From Thuidium tamariscinum (Eukaryota; Streptophyta; Bryopsida; Hypnales; Thuidiaceae): a DNA stretch of 64,000 bases. Shown here in pieces: positions 36,232 to 48,788 of the stretch. Under the pieces are notes generated by a model, which was not told where the DNA came from, made no database searches, and worked only from the letters and a program-made list of their open reading frames with translations. The translations under genes were made by a program, and so were the position numbers. Where the stretch lies: positions 16,569,501 to 16,633,500 of the forward strand of contig OX344749.2 in NCBI GenBank assembly GCA_947034885.2, given 5' to 3'. Every line of letters starts with the position of its first letter. Position 1 is the first letter of the stretch.

Positions 36232-36660
36232 CAGTGATAGCTACTATTTGAAGAATTCTAGAAATAGTCAAATTATGTTGTATAAAAGTCTATGAAGTGA
36301 GATTTTTTCTTGTTTGCATTTTGAAAAATATAAAATGGTATTTTGGTACTTATTTTAGCAAATGACCATTTCAATAGAAATTTTGCAAATGACCAATTTC
36401 TTTTAATTTTAAAAAAAATTGTATTTTTAATTTATTGAAACATCAAAATATCTATTTTATCAAGATTTGGCACTTTTCTAGTCCTCTTACTTAGAGATTT
36501 TTTCTATGATTTTCTTATAGTGGTTATATACCTTCATCTTAAAGGTGTATATATTGGCATTATATATATTTTAAATTAAAATTATTTTTCTGATTTTAAA
36601 GTACTATAAAAATGAAGCTTAGAATAAAGACCGCAACTAATTAATAGGTGTTTCTTGCTA
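35860..36660. repeat. Diverged tandem duplication, about 400-bp unit
   Basis: Blocks from 35,865-36,235 recur in the same order in 36,275-36,660. Examples are GAATGACCATCTCCATAGA / AAATGACCATTTCAATAGA, TACCTTCATCTTAAAGGT in both, and GTGTTTCTTGC in both. The second copy is offset by about 415 bp and strongly diverged. Confidence 0.6.
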
Positions 36661-36811
36661 TTAACCATTGATGCAAATAGAAGAATCCAATAGATGTTGG
36701 AATTGAGTGATTGATGGCATGGAAATATTCAACCTATCACCATGTAGAGATCAACTAAATTTTAGTATACCTTGATTCATGCATGTAACAATAATGTACA
36801 AAAGTCACACA

Positions 36812-37147
36812 CAAGAGGATTTCTGGCCCTTCTACAAGAGTGCGAGTTCCCAAATGCTGGGAATGCGGTGGGAACTCTGAGAACCCCATGCTGATGTGGT
36901 CGAGTGACTACCACATCAGATAATATTAATTAATTAATGATTTTAATTTTTTATTATTAAAAAAAATTCATTTGAAATTTTTTTAAATCATTTTTTTGCT
37001 TTTTGATAGTTTATGAAAATTTTGAAATTTTTTTTTTTTTTTTTTGAAATTCAAAAATTCAGACCAACAAAGGTTGGTCTGTAGCAATGGGAACAGTTTT
37101 GGAGAACAACCCTAAAACAGTCTCTCGGAGGCCCAGAAATCCTCTTA
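36812..37147. mobile_element. MITE-like element, family 1, copy 2
   Basis: The ends AAGAGGATTTCTGGCCC and GGCCCAGAAATCCTCTT are inverted repeats. Inside, CCAAATGCTGGGAATG and a GATGTGGTCG...CACATCA hairpin match the intronic copy at 23,797-24,004. No coding capacity. Confidence 0.65.
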
Positions 37148-38900
37148 TGATTTATAAAATAAATAATTTTAGATAGGGCTAAAATATTCTTATATTGTAA
37201 GACTTCCATCAAAAGAAACTTGTGATGACACTTATGTTGAAGATGGCTCTAGATTTGCACCCTCACCATTAAATAAAAGTTTACATACCTTCTAGTGGGG
37301 TAGATTTGCATGTTCATAGCAGAGAACTATGATGAGAATTTTCATTGTAAGATAGGGTGAAATGATGAAGATGACACTTTATAACATAATGTTTAGAGCT
37401 ATGTAGAATTAGTTGTGATTATTTGAAGTGAGAATTGAGCAAGTAGATTCCTATTTATGTTCTTTAGAAGGGTCATATGGAAGCATGTATGTGCTTAGAA
37501 TGACCCTTGATTCCTTTGTTAAATTTTTTGAAGATTATCCATCTAATATTCTTGAATAAAATTCCTCACCAATTGGAAGATCATGATCCTTGAATTTCAT
37601 AAAGAAGGATTTCTCAAGCCATTGAAGCAAAGATAAAGTTTCATTTTTCAAAAAATTAATCAATGAATGCATATCTTTCAACCTAAAGAAACATTCTTAC
37701 AATATGGAAATTAGATGTAAATAATGGAGTCTAATTTAGCATATATTTTGGGTGGCTCATGGATATTCATTTGTGTGCCATTAGTTAAATAGTCTTTGAT
37801 TACGTATGGATTTTTTTGAGATACTCGGAACCCTTACATGTTTGTTATTTTGAAGTTTTGACTTTGAAAATTCATCAAAAATACAATTTTTAGTATGAAA
37901 AACAAGTTTCCTTTTGCAAATTTTATACACTAAGATTTGTCTCCACATGAAATATCCTTGCCTTATTGTCCAAGATATTTTAATTAGTTAAATGAATCTT
38001 AACAAGCAAGTTCATCTTATAGTTATTTTACATTGCCATTGGCACTACACCTTTAAGCTCCAAAAACTATTAGTATTGTTATTTTAGTGAAATTGTTATG
38101 ATTTTGTAACAACCAAGTGTTAGAACTTTAAAATAGTGTTCAACTTCCATATTGTATCACAATTGGAAATTAAATTTATGAGTTTGACCGTGTGAATTAT
38201 CTTTGCAAAGTTTTATGATGCTTCCACTTCCATATGAGTAGGTGGTGAGAGTACATTTTAGGAGTAGCTTTGCCTTATTGCCCAACTAAAATCAACAAAC
38301 AAGGTTAAGTCCAATGTCAAAAATAATATTCAGAAGTAGGAAACTTGCCTCCTTTTTTTTTCATGAGCCTCCCTGCCAAATCTTGATTCCCTTCTTGCAA
38401 CCATTGGACACTTCTATGTAGAATTCTATTTTTCTTTTCTTTTCTTTTTGGCTTTAAATTTATGCAGGGCTTGGCTAATTTTAGATGCATGGAAGTCCAC
38501 CTTTAAAACATCAAATTGTTGAATTGGGCAGAACTTCACAACTTTGGCACTTTCTACGGCATACAACTCAAAATGGATTCTACTCCTAGTTTTGGAACTT
38601 TGTGTAGATGTTTGCCGTAATGACTTCAATTTTAATGAAATTGAAAATCTTAAGACAAGGATTGGGCTGAATTAGATCCAAGGTTTCAGAAGGGCACCCG
38701 GAAAAGTGCTGTGTTCATTCTTCAATTAGTTGAATTTCCTTGTCAGCCGGTGCTCATTCTCATTTTCTTTTTTTGACACAATTGAAGCGGAAATTCTTTG
38801 CATAAGATAAAATGGTTCCTTCTCTATTTTCAGAGTTGTGAGATGCCATATGTGGTTTTTGTCATTATATCTATTTACAATCACAATCAATCTAATGGTG
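37148..38900. other. Intergenic stretch without a recognisable gene
   Basis: AT-rich, with only short ORFs. No termini or tandem repeats recognised. Confidence 0.55.
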
Positions 38901-38915
38901 ACTGATTGCAATTTT

Positions 38916-39330
38916 CAGGAACGTGCAAGAATCCTGATGAAATTGTAGTTAAGAAGCTCACGGAAACAATGAAACAAATGTGGCATGGCAAAGGATGTTT
39001 TACGCCGACAGCCTAATTGAATCCTAGATACAACCTTCATTCAGAATTTCCAACCACCACCACAAGCTTTGAGGGAGCTCTATTGTCTATTGTGAAACCT
39101 CTGAACTATCAGTTTATTTGGTGCAGAAATTAGCCTTGAGAATAGAATGACTCTTGCAAAGAGGCTCTACGATCTCTGATGGGAATGACATGGGTTAGGT
39201 CAGCTTAATGTTCCGTCATTTTGCAGCTTTCCAAGAGATGGCTGTGCATGATGATCAGAGAGCCACATGAGAACAAATTGCCCCTCCATCAGTGCAGAAG
39301 TGGTGGCTGTCCAGCTGAAATTTAGCTTCA
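38916..39330 (+). pseudogene. Possible hAT-type transposase remnant
   Basis: A frame near 38,930 gives N-P-D-E-I-V-V-K-K-L, then M-K-Q-M-W-H-G-K, a stop, and L-N-P-R-Y-N-L-H. L-N-P-R-Y is a short motif common just before the dimerisation region of hAT-related proteins. Stops and frame changes follow. The match is short, so this call is tentative. Confidence 0.22.
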
Positions 39331-39339
39331 GTTGATTGT

Positions 39340-42300
39340 ACTCACCACACATTCAGTAAATCCATATTTTGGATATCATTTTTGTCTTGATGCTGTGATG
39401 TTCAGTACTAGAAGAAAACAATTGCAGTTAACTGATGTCAAGTTTTGCTGTGAGATGCTCCAGTGCAGTCTTGATTCCTGGTGAGGCACATTGAAGGTAA
39501 TGCATTTTCCATTGCTTAGAAATTTGCTGAAAGGTCCCCCAAGCTCAACTGGTGATCTGCAGACAAAGATTATGGGAAAATGGTAATGCTTCAGGAGGAG
39601 GGGATTGCGGGAAAAAAATGTGTCTGACCGAGGAGGGCGGAGCCTAACAAGGAGGCACATTTATTTCTCACAATCCCAGATGACAAGGGCATTATTCCAC
39701 ATAAACTACTGCCAAAAACTCACAGTGAATGAAGATTTAAGATGAAAGTCGGATGTTGGATGAAAAGGTAGTAATGCCTGATTATGTGGGCAAAAGCATG
39801 TAATCAAGCATTATTGACTGTGGAGCTGAACCCACTTGGAAATTCAACAAGAGATTTTGTACAAGTGGTTTATTGTTGGTGATCACTCATGATATGCCAA
39901 ACATGAGACTACACAAAACATCGAAATAATATTTTGCAACAAATTTGTGGTCAATCCACTGCACCTTAGATTCGTTTAATCACTGCAGAGCATGATGAAA
40001 ATGTTCACTAGTGGCCCAAAAGAGAGGATCTCCAAGCAAAACATAGTTGGCGTAAATGAAGTGTTTGTTCAATCACCAAAAAATTCCACAATTGACCTAT
40101 GAGTCTTGATACAAATGACACTTACGCTACATATCTTTGAAGGTAGGAGCCTCACTGACTAATGCTTGAATCTTGTTGGCTTGTATATGCTGTAATTTTT
40201 AAATGTGAATATTACTCACTAATTTGCAGTTTTTAGTGACTCACGTAAGTTTTTTTTCTAGGATGGTTTGAGATCAAAGATACTTATATCCCTTGAACTA
40301 TAAAAAATTTATAAAAAATTTATAAAAAAAGTTCTAAAAATTAACACTATATAATTATAGGAGTGCTAAACAGAATCTATAAATATATAGATGGATGAAA
40401 AATCCAAAATTATATAAGCATGATAAATGTGTGTATTAATTCATTGTTTGAAATTTGAACATTTGGACCTTTAGAGGTTAGATTTTTACATCAATTTTAT
40501 GTCAAAGCCTCACATTGGTTTAGAACAAGTCTTTACTTGCTACCTTCCTTGTAAACTTTCCCCCTTTTTTCATCAATTGCACATTTTCAAAGCCAAGGAT
40601 ATTTCCACCCTAGGTTGACCTTTGATTCTACTTTGCAAAACGATAGTTGCCATTTCTAAATTATAAGTTTGATTTAGGTTAAAGTTTCATCGATATTGAG
40701 CTTCCAAAAATCCACCTACCTAATTTTCTTAAGAAATCAAGCCAAAAATTGAGAATATTGAACCCCTTGTAAAATCCATTTTGTTCCCCTAGAAGACAAT
40801 TAGATTTTTTAGGGATCAAATAACTAAAAATTACCTTAATTTGAAAAAGCTTAGAGTGGATCACTTAAATTACAGACTCGAGGAGATCACTCCTTATAAT
40901 TTAAGGTATACACTTGAGTTAAAAGGGTATTTGATGTGGGGCTATTTACCTTAATTTTAGTATTTAAAATGACCATATTTTTACATAAAAAGCTACAAAG
41001 GGCATATTTCCAATACTCTATAGTTTTGTAAATTCATTCTTGTGGGTTTTAAAGTGGGGTTATCTTACATTTAAAATTCAAGTGTCTAATTTTTTTTTCT
41101 ACCTCCACCTTTCTTTACAAAATTTTCTTTCCTTCTACTACATACATGTACAGGATATTTCACATTAAACTAACAATAGTCAATTCAATTTAAGTGCCAT
41201 TGATGGAGTTGTAGTTTCTAACCTCTAAAGACCAATTGTTCATTGAATAGACAATTGAAAATCTAGGTAGATGCCTATGAAGTGAATTTTGATTGGAAGT
41301 TCATAAAATTGACACAAAATGTGAACATGTATGTCTTTAAGTGAAAATATAATTTTTTCCAACTAGGGATCCAAATCAAAGTTATACTCCCCTAAATTTC
41401 CGTGATAGGCTAAGCAATATAGGCATCTTTGGTACAACTTTTGCAAAAACACTCATCAATTTTTGAAATTTGGCATATATGCAACTAATAAAATATGGCA
41501 TTCAAGTGTCCTAAAAATATTTAATTCTCAATTCACATTTTAAGAAAAGTCAAACTTTATTAGCTATATTGGAATAACTTCAAAAAAACATTTTCTTCTA
41601 ACTTCAAGTTCTATTATTTTGCAACCTATGCAGTTAAAGTTCTTGAAATTTTCCCACGTATTCCAAATTTTCTTAAATTTTTTTATTAAATCTGAATTTC
41701 AAATGAAAAATTTCTTCATTGCACAAGAAAACATCAAAAAATGACTAGTATACTACCAATGCATTTAACCTCCTCTCATTGTAAATTGATTTAGAATAAG
41801 CTAAATTCCATATTTGCTTTTGAATTTCTTCATGAATGAACCTAAAATCATATACTCATGAATGGTCACAAAATTTTACTCTAAAAAGGCTTAAAGTTCA
41901 TTGCCCTAAGTTTTGTAGGAATAAAGAAAAGTCTCACCTCAAACATTGTAATCTTTCAATCCACAAGGACAAATGGGCTAAATGTTTTCTTAGACATTGT
42001 CTTACTTGTTCAATAAATTTTTTGTATCTTTGAATTTTTTTTAAGAATTTGACAATGCATCTAAAATTGTCTATTTGAACTTTTTGTCTTCCAAAACCCC
42101 CTTTGTGCTTTAGAGAATAAGAAGAAGTTTAGTACTAAATACTTGTAGAATTTCCATTGAAACTATCCCATAAACATTCTATTCAATATGATTGTATATA
42201 TTATATATGGCTCCAAACATTGAAGTTAAATAGACCATAAATTTTGTTTTCATGTTGTACAATTTTTAGTTTGTTGAATCCACTAAAGTAAACTCCTTGT

Positions 42301-43734
42301 TCATGCCAAATGAGGCAATTTTTGTCACCTATGGTCAATGTCTTGCTTTTACACTTAATTTTTAATTATATATACTATTGGTTTCAAAGCAAAATTTTAG
42401 TGAACTACCCTTCATTGCAAATTTTTTAAGCTTGATTATATTCATTTTTGTCATCTACATGAAATTATCTATCTACATCTATACTCATTGTGCAATGAAA
42501 AATTTATCAACTTCTATTTGTGAAGGCTAACTTATTAATAAAAATTCATACTACATGATGTTTTTACACAACCTAATTTATATATAATAGAATATGCAGC
42601 ATTTCATAAACCTTATAGTAGTCCTACATATTACATGAATTTTTTTCCCTTTGAATTAAATGGACCTTATCTTTTAACTCAATTAGTTTTCTAAACTCAT
42701 GTTTTATTTATGTCATTCAAAATAATTCCATGCGATCATTAAAAAAATAAAAACAAAACAAGTTTTGAATTGAACTACTTTGAATCAATGGGTTTCTTTA
42801 ATTTGCTAACAAATGGTCTTATTGAAAATTGCATGGCAAAGAGTCTAGTGAGGAACTCTCAAGCTATAGTACTTGCTAAATTCTTTGTTAGGTATGTACT
42901 TGCTAGACTCTAAGGTCAATTTTTTCTAACAAGATTGCTAAGTTTTAATCTTGATTATTTGGATATATAAAGATAAACTAAAAAGGAGCATCCATCCTTA
43001 TCCAAGGTTGTTACTTCTAGTAGGTCAAGGTCATTGCTAATATCCATTGGACAAACAAATTAGACAATTTGGGTTATGTGACAACTTAAAGGTTGTTACA
43101 AAAATTGGGCAAGTCAACGTCATTACTCACTTTGTTGAGTAAAAAAATTAAATGGCCTAGATGGATGTTCCATCCAATGTGACAACTTAAGTATGCTACA
43201 ATTACCAATGAATCAATTAGCTAATTGGCAATGCATTGAATTAATCAACTCTTTAATTTTTTTGAACCAAATGGATATTCTTCTATTCAAGTTGAAATGT
43301 TTAATTGAAGATTACTAATTTGATTTTCACAAAAATTGGATTTGCAAAAAACTCACAACAAGACTATCTACTTCAAAGACAAAAAAATGTTTACAAATTT
43401 AAAGGTAGATTTCACAATAAGCAAGAAATGTTTGTTTGATTCTTATTCATTGGCTCAAAAGCAAATGAGGTTTATAGTGCACATTACATTCTTGAACTGC
43501 AATGATAGGGTCACTTTGCTTCATTGTAGAAAATCTTGAAGGGAATGTTGTAATGCACTTTTAGTCAATGCAAAATAATCATTTCCACTGAAACACAAAT
43601 AAGTGACACTATAGACAAAGGACCCTAACTTCTTAAAGGTAGGAGGCCCTAATTTACACCACAATTCAAAAGTTGTCCTTTATGCAGTACCATGTATTAA
43701 AAGTTTACATTCAAAACTTTCAAATGTATTCTAC
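39340..43734. other. Long gene-poor AT-rich stretch
   Basis: No ORF with coding character, no splice-linked exons, no clear element ends and no tandem repeats were recognised. It may hold old transposon debris too diverged to identify by eye. Confidence 0.55.
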
Positions 43735-43741
43735 TAACACA

Positions 43742-44049
43742 ACAAATTTCGTTATAATGGCGGTATTCCTCATGCCATTTTTCAAACTGCGTGGTCTAAA
43801 TTGAAAATTGACATCTAGGAATTGTATAGATTTCAAACATCTAAGACACATGTAGATTTCCAAAATTTATGATACATTTAGATTCCAAAACGTATGGTCT
43901 GAAACATCTTGGATAGATATAGATTTTAAACATCTACAACACATATAGATTTTGAAAATCTATGATGGTTTTAGATTTCAGACTACGTGGTCTGAACTAT
44001 CAAAAGTATCAAACTAATGGAATACTACCATTTTAACAAAATTCGCCAT
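43742..44049. mobile_element. MITE family 2, copy 1
   Basis: The ends match as inverted repeats around TTGTTAAAATGG...GTATTCC (left TTCGTTATAATGG, right complement TTTTGTTAAAATGG). A candidate 7-bp duplication, TAACACA, flanks it at 43,735-43,741 and 44,050-44,056. The interior shares TAGATTTCAGACT and GGTCTGAA blocks with the copy at 49,385. Confidence 0.65.
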
Positions 44050-44692
44050 TAACACATAGCATAACATTATTAATCCACACTTGGGGGTTGTGTTTTCTAA
44101 TGTTGCAACTTCCTAGCCAACTAATGATTCTATAAATTACATTGAATTCACTCTTAAGGAACTATCCCAATCACTAAAAGAGGAATGATTTTAAGCTGGT
44201 TAAGCATGTTAGTAATGTAGTGGACATGAAGTGACAAATAGTTACATGGCTCAAATAAGGTCTCCAACTTTAGTCAAGAATGTTATGCACTTTGGTTTTC
44301 TCTTTACTGAAGAAGCCTCTTCCTCAGTTTCAAAGTAAACTAAATTAACTTTGCAAGAGATACTTTGGAACTCTTTCAGTCATCATACTCCATTTAAGAT
44401 ATTTGACATCATCTCACATGCAATAGACTTACAGAATACCTTATTCTAATCATTTCCAATTGAATTTCATAAAAAGAAAGACGTCCACAAGCTTCTGTAC
44501 GGTAATGCAAGACAAATCACTGGTGGAAACAAAACAGAATCTGAACAATGCAAGCCTAAGTCAACCAATATACTGTAGGACCTGACCACACGTGAAGCCA
44601 GTGAAGGAAGCCAATTCACTACATGCTCAAGGAAAAATGATTCATTGCTAGGAAAAATGTGGACCCATAATCGTTAAAAACTCTCGGAACCA
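44050..44692. other. Intergenic stretch without a recognisable gene
   Basis: No coding ORF and no element ends recognised before the LINE insertion site at 44,693. Confidence 0.5.
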
Positions 44693-44705
44693 AATCCCGT
44701 GCATT

Positions 44706-44751
44706 TTTTTTTTTTTTTTGACACAAATAAAGGGAAAACCTTTACTGCAAG
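44706..44751 (-). mobile_element. Very short (46-bp) LINE 3' end with target duplication
   Basis: The 13-bp repeat AATCCCGTGCATT at 44,693-44,705 and 44,752-44,764 brackets a poly-T tract followed by GACACAAATAAAGGGAAAAC. Read on the minus strand this is a 3' tail ending in poly-A. It is an extreme 5' truncation of a retrotransposed copy. Confidence 0.7.
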
Positions 44752-44843
44752 AATCCCGTGCATTCTCATTCTCTCTCTTCTGTAAAGCAAATTTCGCCTC
44801 CGCGGCATCGCACAAGTAGACTAAACTGTTTTATCTTATTCTT

Positions 44844-45179
44844 TTTTTTTTGATAACAAACGGGAGGACCCATTGCACTAAAAGAAACCAGGAAAACAAC
44901 CAGGCATCATCGCCGGTCAAATGAAGAGAAACAGAGCAAAAGGAAAGAAGAGAGAGAAAGCCCCTGGCCCACTACGAGAAGGAGCACAAATGAGGGCCTT
45001 TTGAATGCCAACTAACAATGGAACCCTGTCTAGTAGCAAGGTAAGGGTGAATCCAAGTCTGATCGAAATGTCGCCAAATCTGCTCGGCGTTTTGGGGACG
45101 ATACTTCACTGCACGTTGGGCTTTTAGAAGACCTGCTCTTCCTATATCTAAAAGGGCTTCCCAAAGTGAAGATTGAAGA
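44844..45179 (-). mobile_element. 5'-truncated LINE fragment C with target duplication
   Basis: The 13-bp repeat TTATCTTATTCTT at 44,831-44,843 and 45,180-45,192 flanks it. Read on the minus strand it encodes L-L-D-I-G-R-A-G-L-L-K, then W-R-H-F-D-Q-T-W-I-H-P-Y-L-A-T-R-Q-G-S-I and stops after H-L-C-S-F-S. A short 3' UTR with CCTCCCGTTTGTTATC and a poly-A tail follow. It is homologous to fragment A at 28,880-29,283. Confidence 0.85.
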
Positions 45180-45549
45180 TTATCTTATTCTTCAGTAGTT
45201 CAGTCAGATCTCTTTTGAATCTTTTCTTCGTATTTAGAGTACTGTTCCATAAGTCTTAAAATTAGTAAAACGCTAGCCTTGTTCAGTTGGAGTTTTACTC
45301 CCACGTTCTTCGTGGCGATGGTCCCTAGCTCACTTAGACGCCGCCAGTGTCTGAAGCTGCCATAATGCGCCTCCCCGCCTTCAAGTCGCCTTCACTTCCA
45401 CTCTATTCTAAGCTTAATCCACTAGCATCGTGTACTGCTTGATTGCCTCGCTCGAGCACGTACACGCTTCGGTCACAATGAATATTGCTACAGTAGCTAG
45501 CTAATTTGTCTACCTGAGACTTTGAATGTAGGTGGAAACATGTAGGCAT

Positions 45550-45738
45550 ATGTCAGTATTACATTGCTCGGCCCTCTCTCTCGTCGTGAGCTTCGTCGCT
45601 TGCTTTTCGATCTCTTCGATCGACCTCAAGGATGACAAGCTTCGTGTAGTGCCGCAGCTTCACAGTGTCGATGGACGTCAAGGTACCCACTTAGTCGTCA
45701 TAATCTCCATCTCTGTCTTGGGTTTTCTTTATCTTTAA
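45550..45738 (+). CDS. Possible small ORF with signal-like N-terminus
   Basis: From the ATG at 45,550 a 62-codon frame starts M-S-V-L-H-C-S-A-L-S-L-V-V-S-F-V-A-C-F, a hydrophobic segment resembling a signal peptide or membrane anchor. A hydrophilic stretch follows. A donor-like CAAG|GTACCC occurs at about 45,681, so it could be a first exon. It could equally be non-coding leader of the IGT-like gene downstream. No family recognised. Confidence 0.25.
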   Translation: MSVLHCSALSLVVSFVACFSISSIDLKDDKLRVVPQLHSVDGRQGTHLVVIISISVLGFLYL

Positions 45739-46130
45739 GTTTGTCAGCAAGCGGAGGTACGTAACTAGGTAGTGTAGTATGAGTTGCAGTCGTTGTCTTG
45801 AAATTTGCGGGGTGATCAGGGTGATTTTTCTCGGGTTCCAGTTTTCTTATAGCTAAATATTTCAGTCCTGGTCAGTGATCGTAGTCGTGATCAGCGTTCT
45901 GATAGCGTCAGTAGTGAGCTATTAATTACTCCGTAATTATTTCCCCTGTGTACGTCCAGCAGGTCAGGGAGAGTTCGATACTTTGAAGTGTGTTTTGAAT
46001 CGGACATGAAATGATTTCTGCTAAAGATTGAGACGAAGTTGATCGGAGTGGTGGTTTCGTTCGAAGATCATCACAGGTCGTTGCTCTGCACCGGAATCTT
46101 ATATAACCACGATTATCCTTGGGCTTCATC

Positions 46131-46136
46131 ATGAAG
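46131..46136 (+). CDS. IGT/LAZY-like gene, predicted 6-nt first coding exon
   Basis: ATGAAG is followed at once by a consensus donor, GTACGT, giving M-K in phase 0. As I recall, IGT-family genes (LAZY, DRO1, TAC1) are known for a first coding exon of exactly this size and content. It lies 480 bp upstream of the exon carrying the IGT motif. The link is inferred from this structure. Confidence 0.45.
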
Positions 46137-46614
46137 GTACGTTGTGGTTCATGACTGACATTGCGGCAGTTGTCAAGTGGGAGCATTTGTGCTTGTTGAA
46201 TCAAATTCTGCTTATCTTCAGCTAGAGACTACAATAGATTTCAATTGCATGGAGTGGTGTACTTCAGTTATTCGGGTGGGGGAAGAGCAAGGATTCACCG
46301 CCGCAAGCTCGTCAGCAGCTCAGTAAACCAGGTGCTCTTGCTACTTCCGCTGTTGTCCATTGATCATGCTCAATTCGCTTGGAGCGTTAGGGTACAGAGT
46401 GAGTTACGACCTCGGCTATGGTCCGTTCGGTTCTGCACAATTGAATACTAGCGAGCCTTATATTTTGTGAACTACCTACAGTAATGATCACGCATCTGTA
46501 TTGAAACCTCTCTGAATTTGCGGGGTAATTGTTTATATTTCCTTACCAGACACTAATACGGTCTCGATGTGTAGTCGTTGCAAAAACCTAGGAAATTAGG
46601 TATGCACTCAACAG

Positions 46615-47199
46615 ATTGAACATTGCACAAATTATTCCATGCCCAATTGTGCAATTGAGATGAATCCATTCGTAGCAAGCTCAGCAGCATTTACCTTCAG
46701 CAGCATTGCAATGAAAGCCATGTTGAATTGTTGCTTAGCAGATCCGAAAAGTGGCAGCCATGGGTTGGATCGCGGAATGCGATCCGTCCTGCTCAGCAAA
46801 GCCAGCGTCCGCAAGCGACGAGGACTTTTCGAGTCGGACTCAGAGGAGAAGGCCCAAGACAACATCCAGTTCGTGTTCAGCCACGAGCAGGAAGGTCTCC
46901 TAGCCATCGGCACATTCGCCTTGGAGCAGCTGCAATCGGTCCGGGACACAAGCGACGAGCACCACAGAGGAGCGGATCCCGGCGACGACGAGTTTGGCTT
47001 CGGCTTGGGGGTCAGTGTACTTACTCTAGACAACGATGTGATCCACAGCTCCGACGATGAGGATCAACTGCAGCGCGGCTGGCTCGCCGCCCGCAAGAAC
47101 TGCGAACTTCCCTTTGTCGGCGGCGAATCTGATCTCGAGCAAGAGCCTACCTCCCATCTTGAAAGCGTAGCCACACAGCCCCAAATTGGCGTGCAACAG
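46615..47199 (+). CDS. IGT/LAZY-like gene, exon 2 with the IGT motif
   Basis: Reading starts in phase 0 after the acceptor CTCAACAG|ATTG and stays open to the donor CAACAG|GTGAGA. It encodes about 195 residues, GC-rich at third positions. The key motif is E-G-L-L-A-I-G-T-F (bases 46,890-46,916), matching the G-x-L-(A/T)-I-G-T signature that names the IGT family. These plant proteins control gravitropic set-point through auxin flow. Acidic stretches follow (S-S-D-D-E-D-Q). The canonical N-terminal tryptophan motif of angiosperm members is not visible, so the N-terminus or first acceptor may differ. If translation begins inside this exon, the ATG at 46,639 would serve. Confidence 0.55.
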
Positions 47200-47625
47200 G
47201 TGAGAGCTTAACTTCAACTACATGTGAAAACTTTGGCTTGCTTGGATTTTTACAATTTGAAATCTAGAAGTCCAAACTAGCAGCTCTTGCTTGATGCTCT
47301 TGGTGCACCATGAAAGCTCTGGCGTCGTTCACAAACTAAGTAAGTTCCAGAGAGGGGATGCATGTTTAGAGGAGCACCAGAATTTTGTTCAGTTGGTGGG
47401 TATTCACGGAAGTAGCACATTTTCATAATTAAACCCGTTTGGACACTTACATCAATACCACTCTTATAGAGTTTCTTATGATCAAGAGTCACCATATTGA
47501 GGCTTTGAATTGAGCACAGTTTCATGCCTATCGGTTCCATGATTACCCGCATGATTATTGGTTTTTAAGAGCTCTTTGTACTTCTTCCCTGGCGCACTGC
47601 TGATCCGTCTCACTTGCCTGAACAG

Positions 47626-48121
47626 CCGTGGCACAAAGAATCTAAGGCCCTCACTCTCTTCAAAGCAAATCCCAATCTCAATCCTGTCGTGGACGAGACT
47701 CCCGTCTTCATACTGGCCCCAGAGCTTCAAAGCTCCCTGCACCGACCTTTTCTGCCCCACTGGACCGACTCAATTCCGCCTCCAGTCACTGCTAACGTGG
47801 AGAAGGGTCTCTTCGTGGGCGACGATCACTATTCTACCCGTCTCTGCGGCCTCTTCTCGAAGAAAAAATCCCTGAAACCGGACAAAGCCTCCAAGAGCGG
47901 CCTGAAGTACAACCTGATGGCCATCGTCCCTGCCGACGGGGAAGACGGCAAGAGGATCGCCCCCATCGAGCAAACAAAAAGATCGGTTGCGACATTCGCA
48001 GGGGTATCCATGCCATCACTCGGAAAGCTCGCGAAGCTCTGGAGGGCATCTTGCACGCCGTCAGGGTCCGCGAGGATTGCATCGCAACGGAAGCCATCGC
48101 CGCTGTTGGGGTCCAAGGCCG
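47626..48121 (+). CDS. IGT/LAZY-like gene, exon 3 (apparent frameshift)
   Basis: The acceptor CTTGCCTGAACAG|CCGTGG has a good pyrimidine tract and continues exon 2 in phase 0 (Q-I-G-V-Q-Q | P-W-H-K-E-S-K). The frame reads well to about 47,975 (R-L-C-G-L-F-S-K-K-K, then A-I-V-P-A-D-G-E-D-G-K-R). Past the A5 run at 47,976-47,980 the original frame becomes unlikely. A frame one base off becomes protein-like (C-D-I-R-R-G-I-H-A-I-T-R-K-A-R-E-A-L-E-G), with C/G-rich third positions, to about 48,121. A missing A in the assembly or a real frameshift would explain this. The exon end (GGCCG|GTAGGG) is uncertain. Confidence 0.45.
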
Positions 48122-48788
48122 GTAGGGGGACAGAGTTTCCCTTCTGCATTAGCTCGTCGTTGGAATTGAGATGTGGGACTGCTTTCATGCACTAGTATAT
48201 CAAAACTATGAATTTTTTAATGCTTTACATGAATGAACTCGTTCAAATGAGAATAGTATGATTGTTGGTTCAAGTGCATTGGACCTTACCTTGAATGTCA
48301 CTGGAGTTTTTGTACACCAACTTTACATTTTGGACCAGTATATAACAATTGATTCGCGAGATTTAGTAGTCCTGAGGGGTTTGGACGAGGGATAGGAAAC
48401 GGTTTGTCCTCTTTACCATACGAAAGTGAGACGGGAATTCATATGTTCAAATCGCCTTTGAGATTACATGGAAATACACGTGAATCCCATTTGTGATTAC
48501 TGGGATTTACAAGCTTATTCCTTGCGAGATCAAGGGGGAAGTGCTGAGCTTAACACACAGGGAAGTAAAACATCCTTCCTAGTACGTAAGTTAAACCAAC
48601 TCTGATCTGTAAGCTTCAACCAACAGTAGAAGTTCAATAGTTTGAATAGTTGATCGATAAATGTCGCCGATTCCTATCATTTCTCGAAGTAAAATCCCAT
48701 CATTGATGTAAAATTGGGAGACTTCAAACTGTCACAATTTTTGTACTGAGCATTGTTCTCATCAAGCATTTACCTTGATTGTGTGTAG

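Noticed and set aside
46632-48188. Several long minus-strand ORFs (133 and 119 codons)
   Set aside because: They are shadows of the GC-rich IGT-like exons; the plus strand carries the motif and the matching splice sites.
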